Shown here piece by piece: positions 1 through 7,504 of a stretch of DNA of 39,155 bases. A model generated the notes under the pieces. It saw nothing but the letters and a program-made list of their open reading frames with translations. It did not search any database and had not been told where the DNA came from. Position numbers and translations under genes: made by a program. Origin of the DNA: CAYSPT01 sp964432985 (lineage in GTDB: Bacteria > Muiribacteriota > CAYSPT01); contig CAYSPT010000048.1 in NCBI GenBank assembly GCA_964432985.1, forward strand, positions 1 to 39,155. The letters are read 5' to 3'. Within the stretch, counting starts at the first letter, position 1. Each line of letters begins with the position of its first letter.

Positions 1-72
1 CTCAAGGGGCCAAATCAGCTCAAGGGGCCAAATCAGCTCAAGGGGCCAAATCAGCTCAAGGGGCCAAATCAG
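1..72. repeat. 18-bp tandem repeat, four copies, cut by the window edge
   Basis: Four identical head-to-tail copies of ctcaaggggccaaatcag run from base 1 to 72, and the array may continue to the left. Read in the frame of the gene at 130 the unit encodes LKGPNQ with no stop, so the array could belong to an N-terminal extension of that gene. In frame 3 it reads QGAKSA, also open until about 188. Perfect identity between copies suggests recent expansion. Confidence 0.95.
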
Positions 73-129
73 CGAAATCGCGAAATCCGGCCAAACGTTC
101 ACCGGGGGAGGTCGGCGAGAAGACCAGGT

Positions 130-1419
130 TTGATCGGGCTGGTGTTCGTGCTGGCGGTTGTCTGCTGCCCGGGAGCGGAACCTGCTAACGTGGAACCGGC
201 CGAACCGGAAGCGGCTGCAACTAAACCGGACGAGATCAAAAAAATCGTTCCGCCGTTTTGCGAAGGTCTCGTAATCAATGATGAACTTCTCAGCGGCGGG
301 TTTCTCACCGATGAAAAGATCCCCGACATGGACCGGTACATTCGACGTCATGCCGCCTTCTTTGCCCGGTTCACCATGTATTACCGCCGCGACATCCCCA
401 CGCCCTTGATCTCTCCGCCCCTTGACGTCGACACCATGACGTTCACTGAAGGATACCGGTCCGATTATCCCGACTACAACCTTATCAGGCGAACCGCCCG
501 GGCCATGGCGTGCTACGGCGATTTTCAGCTCATCAAGGGAGACGCTCCCACGGCGGCCAATATCTATTCGCTGATTTATAAATGCGGCATCGACATGGAG
601 CACGGCTTTGGGTACCTTCAGAACATTATCAATAACAGTGTGGCGATAGCTATCCAGAAAATGGCTCTTAAACGATTGATCCGCCTCTTTGGGGCCCGCG
701 CTATGCCCGACAGCCTGGAGAAAACCTTTCTGAAACGGATAACGCATCTGACGAAGAAACGCACCGGTTTGAAGCCGGTCATCGAGCTTGAGAAGAAGCT
801 CATCAGCAAGTACGATTTCTTCCGAAATTTCAGAGGGACAGAGCTGGAGGAAAGTCTTCCCCACAAGCTGTTAATACCCGGGAAATGGGAACCGCTGGCC
901 GACGCCATCTTCTATTTGCGGGGAAACGCCTGCCTGCGGGCGATTATCAAAGAATACTATGGCCTGGTGGAAAAAGGTGTGGCGGCCGGTTATCCGAAAG
1001 CCGCCGATATTCTTGAGCAGTCCGATCAAATCTTTATAGACCTCAAAGAGTTCATGTCAGACAAAACCAATGGTTTGACTTCTCCGGCCCAGTTTATAGC
1101 CGATTTTATTTTCTACAAAAAAGCCCCGAGTTTCAACGTCATCTACCACCACGACCAGGAAGTGCTTTCCTTGAGAAACGGTCTCGAAATCATCCACCTT
1201 CTGAACAAATGCTACCGAAGCCGCGGGAGTTACCCGGAATCGTTGCAGAAACTCCGGAAACAGGTCAACATGACCGTTCCCAGGGATGTGTTTACCGGCC
1301 ACGACTACCTCTATCAGCGTGAAGGCAGCGGCTTCATCCTCTACAGCCCCGGACCCGACGGGCAGGACGATGAATTTCACCGGGAAAGCGACAAGATCAT
1401 CTGGCCGCTGGATTATTGA
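130..1419 (+). CDS. Secreted protein with a GspG-like pseudopilin C-terminal module (paralogue A)
   Basis: Exported protein of unknown function, 429 aa from a TTG at 130. The first residues (IGLVFVLAVVCCPGA) form a hydrophobic segment like a signal peptide. The same frame stays open to the window edge through the 18-bp array, so the true start is uncertain and the gene may be partial. The middle is helical and unrecognised. Residues about 365-429 (YPESLQKL, then PRDVFTGHDYLY, then LYSPGPDGQDDE) resemble the calcium-binding C-terminal region of type II secretion major pseudopilins, but there is no N-terminal prepilin helix. It is full-length paralogous to the minus-strand gene ending at 10946: shared blocks include KCGID(M/V)EHGFG, an AIQK(M/L)AL block and PRDVFTG. 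It stands alone, followed by a TA module. Confidence 0.75.
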   Translation: MIGLVFVLAVVCCPGAEPANVEPAEPEAAATKPDEIKKIVPPFCEGLVINDELLSGGFLTDEKIPDMDRYIRRHAAFFARFTMYYRRDIPTPLISPPLDVDTMTFTEGYRSDYPDYNLIRRTARAMACYGDFQLIKGDAPTAANIYSLIYKCGIDMEHGFGYLQNIINNSVAIAIQKMALKRLIRLFGARAMPDSLEKTFLKRITHLTKKRTGLKPVIELEKKLISKYDFFRNFRGTELEESLPHKLLIPGKWEPLADAIFYLRGNACLRAIIKEYYGLVEKGVAAGYPKAADILEQSDQIFIDLKEFMSDKTNGLTSPAQFIADFIFYKKAPSFNVIYHHDQEVLSLRNGLEIIHLLNKCYRSRGSYPESLQKLRKQVNMTVPRDVFTGHDYLYQREGSGFILYSPGPDGQDDEFHRESDKIIWPLDY

Positions 1420-1484
1420 CTCGGTGCCACCGGCACCATCAATACATTAGGCGAGCGCGCTGCAAGAGATGTGTCTCAATCTGA

Positions 1485-1643
1485 GCCATTTCCGGTCTCA
1501 TCTATGGTATCAACCTGAAACACTCTATTAATCCTCATCATCAATTAAATCCAGAAATACCTGATGAAGAGAGCATTTTCTCTGATTTATTTATGGTGGC
1601 ACGATTTGAGTATAGACACTATTTCAACACCAATATTAATTGA
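1485..1643 (+). pseudogene. Possible orphan 3' fragment of an unknown gene
   Basis: A 52-codon open stretch begins straight after a TGA and ends in TGA at 1641-1643. It has protein-like composition (for example IPDEESIFSDLFMVARFEYR) but no start codon near its beginning and no ribosome binding site. Its stop codon overlaps the -35 box of the higBA promoter. I read it as the tail of a gene truncated when the TA module arrived. Its family is not recognised, and chance openness is possible. Confidence 0.3.
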
Positions 1644-1668
1644 CACTGTATAGCATATATGCTATACT
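1640..1668 (+). promoter_or_regulatory. higBA promoter with a perfect 18-bp operator palindrome
   Basis: TTGACA (1640-1645), a 17-bp spacer and TATACT (1663-1668) form a near-consensus sigma70 promoter. The perfect palindrome TATAGCATATATGCTATA covers 1649-1666, spanning the spacer and half of the -10 box, where a bound HigA dimer would block RNA polymerase. AGGAG (1670-1674) lies between the -10 box and the GTG start at 1683. A start point near 1675 would therefore leave a leader of only about 8 nt. Confidence 0.8.
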
Positions 1669-1682
1669 TAGGAGTGTAGATA

Positions 1683-2042
1683 GTGACCAGAATACGGTTT
1701 TCCATTGCTTACTATCAAGATAAGAATGGAAAAAAGCCAGTACGGGAATACATACTGGGCTTGGATAAGAACGTGAGGGCGAAAGTAATGGCATATCTCT
1801 CATTGCTGGAGGAAAAGGGATTCCTCCCGTTCCCCTATACTTCTAACATAACTACTGTGCCTAAAATTAGAGAATTGAGAATACGGTTTTCTACGAATTT
1901 TTATCGCATTTTCTATTTTCTCTCTACCGGAAAGAAAATCATACTCTTGCACGCATTTACCAAGAAACAGAAGAGAATTCCCAAAATCGAAATACTGAAA
2001 GCCCGCGAAAGGATGTTGGACTATGTCCAGAGAGAAAAATAA
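1683..2042 (+). CDS. higB: HigB-type toxin (RelE superfamily, phage Gp49-like)
   Basis: Predicted ribosome-dependent mRNA interferase of the Gp49/HigB branch, 119 aa, the usual size. Family-like features are the opening FSIAYYQDKNGKKPVREYI, the central KIRELRIRFSTNFYRIFYF block carrying the basic residues, and HAFTKKQKRIPKIEI near the end. The start is GTG with AGGAG eight bases upstream. The toxin gene precedes and overlaps its antitoxin gene by 20 nt, the typical higBA order. Transcription is probably autoregulated through the palindrome at 1649-1666. Base composition is more AT-rich than the neighbouring genes, in keeping with horizontal transfer. Confidence 0.88.
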   Translation: MTRIRFSIAYYQDKNGKKPVREYILGLDKNVRAKVMAYLSLLEEKGFLPFPYTSNITTVPKIRELRIRFSTNFYRIFYFLSTGKKIILLHAFTKKQKRIPKIEILKARERMLDYVQREK

Positions 2043-2346
2043 AAACACGAACCGAAGCGAGTTCCAGGTTGATCTCGAAAAAGACTTAGGGGATTCAGAA
2101 TTCAAACAGCATTATGACGCTGAAATGTTCAAGTTGAAATTGGGAATTAAGATAATCGAAATGAGGGAAAAATCTCATATCACCCAGAAACAGTTGGCCA
2201 GCCGAATTGGTACGACTCAATCTGTAATTTCCCGAATTGAACGAGGCAGTCAAAACTGCTCGGTTGAGACTTTACTAAACATCGCAAAAGCACTTGGAGT
2301 AACAATGGAAATCACTTTCAGTGCTGCGACTTCCGCTTTTTCTTGA
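2023..2346 (+). CDS. higA: HigA-type antitoxin, XRE-family helix-turn-helix
   Basis: Antitoxin and autorepressor partner of the preceding HigB, 107 aa. A charged N-terminus (residues 1-35) is followed by an XRE/Cro helix-turn-helix at about 40-95: MREKSHITQKQLASRIG, then TTQSVISRIERG, then SVETLLNIAKALGV. It is expected to neutralise HigB and to bind the operator at 1649-1666. The gene starts inside the end of higB, so the two are translationally coupled. The last residues (SAATSAFS) are low complexity. Confidence 0.9.
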   Translation: MSREKNKNTNRSEFQVDLEKDLGDSEFKQHYDAEMFKLKLGIKIIEMREKSHITQKQLASRIGTTQSVISRIERGSQNCSVETLLNIAKALGVTMEITFSAATSAFS

Positions 2347-2439
2347 CGTCCCCAGCCGACTGCCAGGGAGTGCTGGGTGCCAGGAGTGCCAGGTCCCACC
2401 GGAAGAAAGCGAATAAGCCCTCTCCGAAGACTGCATAAA

Positions 2440-3450
2440 TCAGTCCCACACACCGGGTATTGTTTGGCTGCAGTGACGGCAGCAGCCGTTATCCACCTGG
2501 TTCTCTAACACCATCATGAGGTTGCGGCGGATGAGCGTGTCCCCGCATCCGGGACAGCACGTGTGGTTGTTTTTATGACCGGGGACATTTCCGATGTAGA
2601 TGTACGTGAGTCCTTCCTCCCGTGCTATTCCGATGGCCGTCTCGAGCGTGGCAACCGGGGTGGCGGGCAGGTGTTGGAGACGGAAATCGGGATGAAACCG
2701 GGTGAAGTGAATCGGCGTCTCGCCGCTCAGGTGGTCACTGATCCACCGGCACATGGCCCGTATGTCCCCGGGATCGTCGTTGAGGGTCGGGATCACCAGG
2801 TTAACGATCTCAAAATAGGCGCCTTCTTCCTTGAGCAGCTTAAGGGTAGCCAGGACCGCTTCGAGATCGCCTTCGCAAATATCACGGTAGAACTCCGCGG
2901 TAAATCCTTTCAGGTCGATTTTTACCGCGCTTAGGTGGGGAAGAAGTTTCTTAAGCGGCGCCGGGTTGATGTACCCGTTTGAGACAATGGACGTAAGCAG
3001 CCCCTTTTCCCGGGCCAGCTTGCAGGTGTCATACACATACTCGTAGAAGATGGTGGGCTCCGAGAAAGTGAATGATATGGAGTCGACTCCCTGGCTGAAC
3101 GCCTTTTTTACTGCATCTTCGGGCGCCAGGACCTGGCACGGGATCTCTTCCGGTTTGACCTGTGAGAGATACCAGTTCTGACACTGCCGGCAGCGCAGGT
3201 TGCAGCCCGCGGACGCCATGCACAGGCGCCGGTGTCCGGGGACGAAATGGTAGAGAGGCGCTTTTTCGATGTAGCCGACCGAGGCCGAACACGGCCGGGA
3301 GTACACAAGCGAGCGAAGTGTCCCGTTTATGTTCTCCCGCACCCGGCAGAATCCCGTTCTGCCTTCGGTAATAACGCAGGTATGGGGGCACAGCAGGCAC
3401 CGGACGGTACCGTGAGATCCCTCCTGGTAGAACATCGCTTCTCTAGCCAT
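2440..3450 (-). CDS. amrS: AmmeMemoRadiSam-system radical SAM enzyme (AmrS family)
   Basis: Radical SAM protein of 336 aa related to pyruvate-formate-lyase-activating enzymes. The cluster motif is C83-NLR-C87-RQ-C90 (Cx3CxxC). Extra cysteines at 18, 21, 25 and 35 and a C-terminal cysteine-rich zone (CCPGCGDTLIRRN and CCRHC) are typical of the AmrS group. The name comes from gene neighbourhoods where it occurs with Memo-like and AMMECR1-like genes. Neither partner is in this window, and the substrate is unknown. The start ATG lies 5 bp after the stop of the upstream 87-aa gene, so the two form an operon from the promoter at 3767-3796. Confidence 0.88.
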   Translation of the reverse strand: MAREAMFYQEGSHGTVRCLLCPHTCVITEGRTGFCRVRENINGTLRSLVYSRPCSASVGYIEKAPLYHFVPGHRRLCMASAGCNLRCRQCQNWYLSQVKPEEIPCQVLAPEDAVKKAFSQGVDSISFTFSEPTIFYEYVYDTCKLAREKGLLTSIVSNGYINPAPLKKLLPHLSAVKIDLKGFTAEFYRDICEGDLEAVLATLKLLKEEGAYFEIVNLVIPTLNDDPGDIRAMCRWISDHLSGETPIHFTRFHPDFRLQHLPATPVATLETAIGIAREEGLTYIYIGNVPGHKNNHTCCPGCGDTLIRRNLMMVLENQVDNGCCRHCSQTIPGVWD

Positions 3451-3455
3451 ACTGT

Positions 3456-3719
3456 TTACTCGGTTTTGTTTTTCTCGATAATGCCTTCGTGAGAAATTTC
3501 AACAGATAAGGGGAGCGGACCGACGTCAAGGATAGTCCCAAAGATTTCGTTTTGAGGAAACGACGCCACTTGTATGTGACCGTCGGCGATAGCCGATCTG
3601 ACAATCGGCGTAAGCAGTACGTCTTCATCAACACAAACCGCCACGGTGCGGCCTATCAAAGCGCGTGACACTTCATGTAAAACAACGGCCTCCTTTTTAT
3701 TAAGGTAGATGTCGATCAT
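3456..3719 (-). CDS. Small conserved-looking protein co-transcribed with amrS, unknown function
   Basis: 87 aa, not recognised. It is hydrophilic and mixed alpha/beta, begins MIDIYLNKKEAVVLHEVSRAL and ends in charged residues. No cysteine cluster, signal peptide or membrane segment is visible. It sits 5 bp upstream of amrS and has no Shine-Dalgarno of its own at normal spacing. Its ATG overlaps the TGA of a six-codon leader ORF (3716-3736) that has a strong one. Tight coupling to amrS suggests a role in the same pathway (inference). Confidence 0.65.
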   Translation of the reverse strand: MIDIYLNKKEAVVLHEVSRALIGRTVAVCVDEDVLLTPIVRSAIADGHIQVASFPQNEIFGTILDVGPLPLSVEISHEGIIEKNKTE

Positions 3720-3736
3720 CGGTATCTCGAAGTCAT
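3716..3736 (-). CDS. Six-codon leader ORF, ATGA-coupled to the 87-aa gene
   Basis: On the minus strand AAGGAGG lies about eight bases before an ATG that encodes MTSRYR and stops at TGA. That stop overlaps the next gene's ATG in an ATGA tetranucleotide. The only strong ribosome binding site of this transcript therefore serves the leader ORF, and the downstream gene would be reached by re-initiation. The peptide may have no function of its own. Confidence 0.45.
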   Translation of the reverse strand: MTSRYR

Positions 3737-3766
3737 CCCTATTTCCTCCTTACTCGTCTCTGACTA

Positions 3767-3796
3767 ATTATACTGCCCGGCCGGCCGAAGAGGCAA
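3767..3796 (-). promoter_or_regulatory. Promoter of the 87-aa gene/amrS unit
   Basis: Reading the minus strand: TTGCCT (3796-3791), 18 bp, then TATAAT (3772-3767). The spacer is GC-rich and contains GGCCGGCC. Transcription would start near 3760, about 24 nt before the leader ORF. Confidence 0.55.
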
Positions 3797-3948
3797 AGCA
3801 GGATATCAGAAACGTCACAAAAACCTCAGTCCCCGTTACGCCTCCTTGCAGCCCATGGCCGTGCCCGTGACCATGGAGACCAATTGTACTTGCCGGTGCC
3901 CGCGGCAGAGGAGTATCATGATAACTGAAGGAAAGAAGAGGTGGTATC

Positions 3949-4491
3949 GTGGGTAATCTCTCTGGAAAGCATGTTTGTCTGATAATTGCTCCCGACAAGT
4001 TCAGGGACGAAGAGCTTCTGGAACCAAAGAGCATTTTAGAGCAGGCCGGAGCGGAAGTAACGGTGGCCTCCAGCACCAGGGGGCGGGTAACGGGTATGCT
4101 CGGAGCCGTGACGCAGCCGGATTGTCTTTTAAGCGATGTGGATGTTGCCCGCTACGACGCGGTGATATTCGTCGGAGGCAGCGGTGCAGGCGTGTACTAC
4201 GATAATCCGACCTGTCACCGGCTGGCCCAGCAGGCGGCTGCCGCAAAGCTGGTGGGAGCCATCTGTATCGCTCCGGTTATCCTGGCTCGAGCCGGGATCC
4301 TGCGGGATAAAAAGGCCACGGTCTGGAGTTCGGAAATCTCCAAGATCCAGGCCGGCGGCGCGCAGCACACTGGCGAGGACGTAACCCGGGACGGAAACAT
4401 CATCACCGGCTCCGGCCCCCAGGCTGCCGCCCAGTTCGGAAAAGCTATCGTGGAGGCTCTTTCTGAAGGAGACATGCAGACCGCTTACTAG
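3949..4491 (+). CDS. DJ-1/PfpI family protein
   Basis: 180-aa single-domain protein of the class I glutamine-amidotransferase-like fold (DJ-1/ThiJ/PfpI). The nucleophile elbow is GAICIAP with Cys106, and an acidic pair sits in KFRDEELLEP near residue 22, both as in the family. Reported activities in this family include glyoxalase, deglycase-like and peptidase functions; the sequence does not decide between them. The start is GTG at 3949 after a purine-rich stretch. The last codons (MQTAY) form the first unit of the 19-bp tandem repeat that runs into the assembly gap, so the C-terminus may vary. Confidence 0.85.
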   Translation: MGNLSGKHVCLIIAPDKFRDEELLEPKSILEQAGAEVTVASSTRGRVTGMLGAVTQPDCLLSDVDVARYDAVIFVGGSGAGVYYDNPTCHRLAQQAAAAKLVGAICIAPVILARAGILRDKKATVWSSEISKIQAGGAQHTGEDVTRDGNIITGSGPQAAAQFGKAIVEALSEGDMQTAY

Positions 4492-4620
4492 CATGCAGAN
4501 NNNNNNNNNNNNNNNNNNNNNNNNNNNNNNNNNNNNNNNNNNNNNNNNNNNNNNNNNNNNNNNNNNNNNNNNNNNNNNNNNNNNNNNNNNNNNNNNNNNT
4601 AGCGTGCAGAACGCCCACTG
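4473..4620. repeat. 19-bp tandem repeat broken by a 100-N assembly gap
   Basis: A unit catgcagaccgcttactag (4473-4491) is followed by catgcaga up to the gap (4500-4599). After the gap comes a diverged copy starting tagcgtgcagaacgc. The repeat begins inside the end of the DJ-1/PfpI gene and stops just before glpK. The gap length is nominal. Confidence 0.75.
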
Positions 4621-4625
4621 ACATA

Positions 4626-6125
4626 ATGAAAAAATACATATTAGCCATCGACGCCGGTACCACCAGTTCACGTGCCGTCTTATTTGATAAGCACGGTGCA
4701 CAAATCGGGATTGCGCAGCACGAATTCACCCAGTATTTCCCCAAAGAAGGCTGGGTGGAGCACAACCCCGAAGAGATCTGGGAAACCCAGCTGCAATCAA
4801 TTCAAGATGTGATGAAACACACAGGGATTGCACCTGACGAAATCGATTCGATCGGTATTACCAACCAGAGAGAAACCACCGTCATCTGGGATCGAAAAAC
4901 AGGTAAGCCGGTGTATAACGCCATTGTCTGGCAGGACCGTCGCACGGCGTCGATGTGTGAACAACTCACCGAGCAAGGCGCCACGTCGCTGTTCCAGGAA
5001 AAAACAGGGCTGGTGATCGATGCCTATTTTTCCGGGACGAAGATCAAATGGATTCTGGATAATGATCCCACCATCCGCCGTCGGGCCCAAAACGGTGAAC
5101 TGGCCTTTGGCACCATAGATACCTGGCTTATCTGGAAACTGACCAACGGCCAAAGCCATGTAACCGATGTAACCAATGCCAGCAGAACGCTGATTTATAA
5201 CATCCATAACCTGAAGTGGGATGATGAACTGCTTGAGCTGCTCACCGTCCCCAGATCGCTTCTGCCGAATGTCGTTGCCTCGTCTGAAATCGTCACCACC
5301 ACAGCAGTGGAAATTATGGGAACAGCCATTCCCGTAGCAGGTATCGCAGGAGATCAACAGGCTGCTTTGTTCGGTCAGTTATGTACCAAACCGGGGGATG
5401 TAAAAAACACTTACGGAACCGGGTGTTTCTGTATCATGAATACCGGCTCCAGAGCCGTGGTTTCAAAAAACAGGATGCTGACCACCATCGCCTGGAAACT
5501 CGGAGACGAAGTGATCTACGCCCTGGAAGGAACTATTTTCGCGGCGGGAGCACTCGTCCAATGGCTGCGTGACAATCTGGGAATAATTAAAACCGCTGCG
5601 GAAGTGGAAGCACTGGCAAACACCGTCGAGAACAACGGTGGTGTCACCTTCGTGCCGGCCCTGGCCGGTCTGGCCGCTCCTTACTGGGATCCCCACGCCA
5701 CCGGAGCCATCATGGGTATCACCCGCGGTACGCAAAAAGGACATATCGCCCGGGCGGCCCTGGAAGCCATCGCGCTTCGATCAGCTGAAATAATCATCGA
5801 GATGCAAAAGGATGCAGAAGCCGAGTTTAAAACCCTGAAAGTAGACGGGGGCGCCTGTACAAACAACCTCCTGATGCAAATTCAAGCTAACCTTCTTCAA
5901 AAAGAAGTGGTACGTCCCAGGATAACCGAGACCACCGCCATGGGTGCCGCCTTCTTTGCCGGTTTGGCAACCGGTTTCTGGCCTTCAGAGAACGTCTTGC
6001 AGGATCTGTGGCAGATGGACCGAAAATTTACTCCGCAGCCCGATACCGATTCCAGAGACATCGTATCTAACTGGTCCCGAAGAATTTCAAAGATCGCTGA
6101 TTTAGCGGAAAGGAGAGGTTCATAA
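4626..6125 (+). CDS. glpK: Glycerol kinase
   Basis: Phosphorylates glycerol to sn-glycerol 3-phosphate with ATP, feeding glycolysis and phospholipid synthesis in the cytosol. At 499 aa it has the standard length of the FGGY kinase GlpK. Diagnostic segments are the N-terminal phosphate-binding AIDAGTTSSRAVLFD, TNQRETTVIWDR, the FGGY region TYGTGCFCIMNTG, and the C-terminal LKVDGGACTNNLLMQIQANLL. No glycerol facilitator or glycerol-3-phosphate dehydrogenase gene is beside it. The region upstream is the repeat and gap, so its promoter cannot be seen. Confidence 0.97.
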   Translation: MKKYILAIDAGTTSSRAVLFDKHGAQIGIAQHEFTQYFPKEGWVEHNPEEIWETQLQSIQDVMKHTGIAPDEIDSIGITNQRETTVIWDRKTGKPVYNAIVWQDRRTASMCEQLTEQGATSLFQEKTGLVIDAYFSGTKIKWILDNDPTIRRRAQNGELAFGTIDTWLIWKLTNGQSHVTDVTNASRTLIYNIHNLKWDDELLELLTVPRSLLPNVVASSEIVTTTAVEIMGTAIPVAGIAGDQQAALFGQLCTKPGDVKNTYGTGCFCIMNTGSRAVVSKNRMLTTIAWKLGDEVIYALEGTIFAAGALVQWLRDNLGIIKTAAEVEALANTVENNGGVTFVPALAGLAAPYWDPHATGAIMGITRGTQKGHIARAALEAIALRSAEIIIEMQKDAEAEFKTLKVDGGACTNNLLMQIQANLLQKEVVRPRITETTAMGAAFFAGLATGFWPSENVLQDLWQMDRKFTPQPDTDSRDIVSNWSRRISKIADLAERRGS

Positions 6126-6134
6126 TCTCCGGCG

Positions 6135-6226
6135 TTTGCGCATAAGCATTTGCGCAGAACCGTTTGCGCATAAGCGTTTGTGCAGAAGCGTTTTAGCAGG
6201 AACGTTTGCGCAGGAGCGTTTGAGCG
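6135..6226. repeat. 14-bp degenerate tandem repeat, about 6.5 copies
   Basis: Six consecutive 14-bp units with consensus tttgcgcagaagcg start at 6135, 6149, 6163, 6177, 6191 and 6205, followed by a half unit. The unit length is not a multiple of three and the copies differ by substitutions only. This is non-coding leader DNA, which argues against the upstream start at 6136 for the next gene. Confidence 0.9.
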
Positions 6227-6240
6227 CCGATAGTAACACC

Positions 6241-6924
6241 ATGAGCACGAACAATAAAAACCAGGACGCAGACATAAGAACCTGTGCCTATTGTGGAAAG
6301 GTTTTCGTCAATAAACCTCTTGAGGTTGATCATGAAAAACGAACCATCGTGATACCGAAATTAGAGGAACATTATGTTGTGGCGGAAGTAGAATCCGGTG
6401 AGGTCATTATCTGCGAAGACTGCTACGGCAACCTTGACACCTTTGATTTCTCTCTGGGCGATTTGTACGAGATACATTACCAATTCGGGATAGAGTACCT
6501 CTTTAGCAGTTTGCATGATAAAAGCCTTGAAGCCTTTGAAAAAGCACTGGAAATATCGCGTACCCCCGACATACTATCATCAGTAGCATTGCTCTATTTG
6601 AAAACAGAAAGATTGGACGAAGCCAATACTCTTTTACGAGAATCCCTTGCACTCAACCCGGATCACGAAATGACATTGATCCACCTGCTCCACGTTCTCA
6701 TAGATCAGGGTGAATTGATTGATGCGCTCGAATTAATAAAGAGAGCGTTTGAACATGCCTCATTCAAACCTGATATCCTCATGGATCTGGCCGAAATCCT
6801 CTTCAAAATGGGAGATCAGCAACAGGCAAACGAATGTTATCAAACTGCAAAACAGATGGCCAATTGTCTCACAAGCAACGAATACTACGACGACAGATGG
6901 CAAAGTATCGTTAGTAAAGGATAG
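6241..6924 (+). CDS. Zinc-ribbon plus TPR protein, unknown function
   Basis: 227-aa cytosolic protein starting at the ATG at 6241. The longer frame from 6136 would translate the 14-bp repeat and is rejected. Residues 12-65 hold a treble-clef or ribbon with C15-AY-C18 and C58-ED-C61. From about residue 80 onward there are three or four tetratricopeptide-like helical repeats (YLFSSLHDKSLEAFEKALEI, then LKTERLDEANTLLRESLALN, and so on). Such proteins usually act as scaffolds; partner unknown. The C-terminus is followed on the other strand by a thermonuclease gene fragment. Confidence 0.75.
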   Translation: MSTNNKNQDADIRTCAYCGKVFVNKPLEVDHEKRTIVIPKLEEHYVVAEVESGEVIICEDCYGNLDTFDFSLGDLYEIHYQFGIEYLFSSLHDKSLEAFEKALEISRTPDILSSVALLYLKTERLDEANTLLRESLALNPDHEMTLIHLLHVLIDQGELIDALELIKRAFEHASFKPDILMDLAEILFKMGDQQQANECYQTAKQMANCLTSNEYYDDRWQSIVSKG

Positions 6925-6925
6925 T

Positions 6926-6992
6926 CAGCAAACGCTCCCCAGAGACCCCGTTGTGCCTGCTCGGCTTCTTCCTGACAAACGTCTGGCGGCAT
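6926..6992 (-). pseudogene. Orphan 3' fragment of a thermonuclease gene
   Basis: The minus strand encodes QEEAEQAQRGLWGAFA, almost identical to the end of the intact thermonuclease at 12925-13653 (QQEAERAQRGLWGAFA). DNA identity is obvious over about 60 bp, with one 6-bp insertion. No catalytic part remains upstream. It is the tail of a second copy left after deletion or partial duplication. Confidence 0.75.
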
Positions 6993-7145
6993 AATAGTAG
7001 CAATATTAATAATAAATACTTTATTTTTTTTAATGTTTCATTTTTTGTGCACAATCTGTATAATGTACTACCACCCCTTAACACATGCTGCTTCGGATGA
7101 GGATATTCTTCATCGCTTTCTCAATGAACAGGAGCGAAAAATAAA

Positions 7146-7397
7146 GTGGTTATTGACCGCAGGAAATTCGATCTGGATGACAGAGCCGGAACGGAAAGCA
7201 TAGGGCGTCTCAAGCAAGAAGCTCAAGCCAAGAACGCGCGCCAATATTCGTTTGAATGGACACAAACCCGATCTGGACCAGCACTCAGACTTGTCGAAAG
7301 CAAAGGGAAAAAATCCCGTTACCTCACCGTGGCGCACAAAAAACTGCCAAATTTCATCAAAGAGTTGAAGGAAAAAGCCAAGAACGTCAAATTGTAA
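7146..7397 (+). CDS. Small basic protein resembling a Pur-alpha/DUF3276-like repeat
   Basis: 83 aa from a GTG start with AGGAG about 11 bases upstream. The segment YSFEWTQTRSGPALRLVESKGKKSRYLTVAHKK, followed by a lysine-rich helix, resembles one bacterial Pur-alpha repeat (a beta sheet then a helix, binding single-stranded nucleic acid). This rests on pattern memory only. A TATAAT at 7059-7064, with a poor -35 region, could drive it with a leader of about 75 nt. The DNA upstream (6993-7060) is AT-rich. Confidence 0.6.
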   Translation: MVIDRRKFDLDDRAGTESIGRLKQEAQAKNARQYSFEWTQTRSGPALRLVESKGKKSRYLTVAHKKLPNFIKELKEKAKNVKL

Positions 7398-7504
7398 CCT
7401 CCACACCTTCTCCCTTAGCGTTAATAGTATTAGCGGTACCGGACTTTGCATCCAAATCTTCAATACCTTACAATGCTACACGTATCAGAGAGGATGGTTA
7501 CGTT

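Noticed and set aside
1..72. CRISPR array
   Set aside because: The 18-bp units are directly adjacent with no spacers, so it is a simple tandem repeat.
3849..3880. HGHGHGHG-coding stretch on the minus strand
   Set aside because: It comes from a short palindromic region (CCATGG...CCATGG) in intergenic DNA. The ORF containing it has no start site of quality and overlaps the DJ-1/PfpI gene in antisense.
7256..7504. N-terminal extension of the secreted TPR protein
   Set aside because: It overlaps the small Pur-like gene in another frame, and the signal peptide begins cleanly at the ATG at 7505 after GAGAGG.
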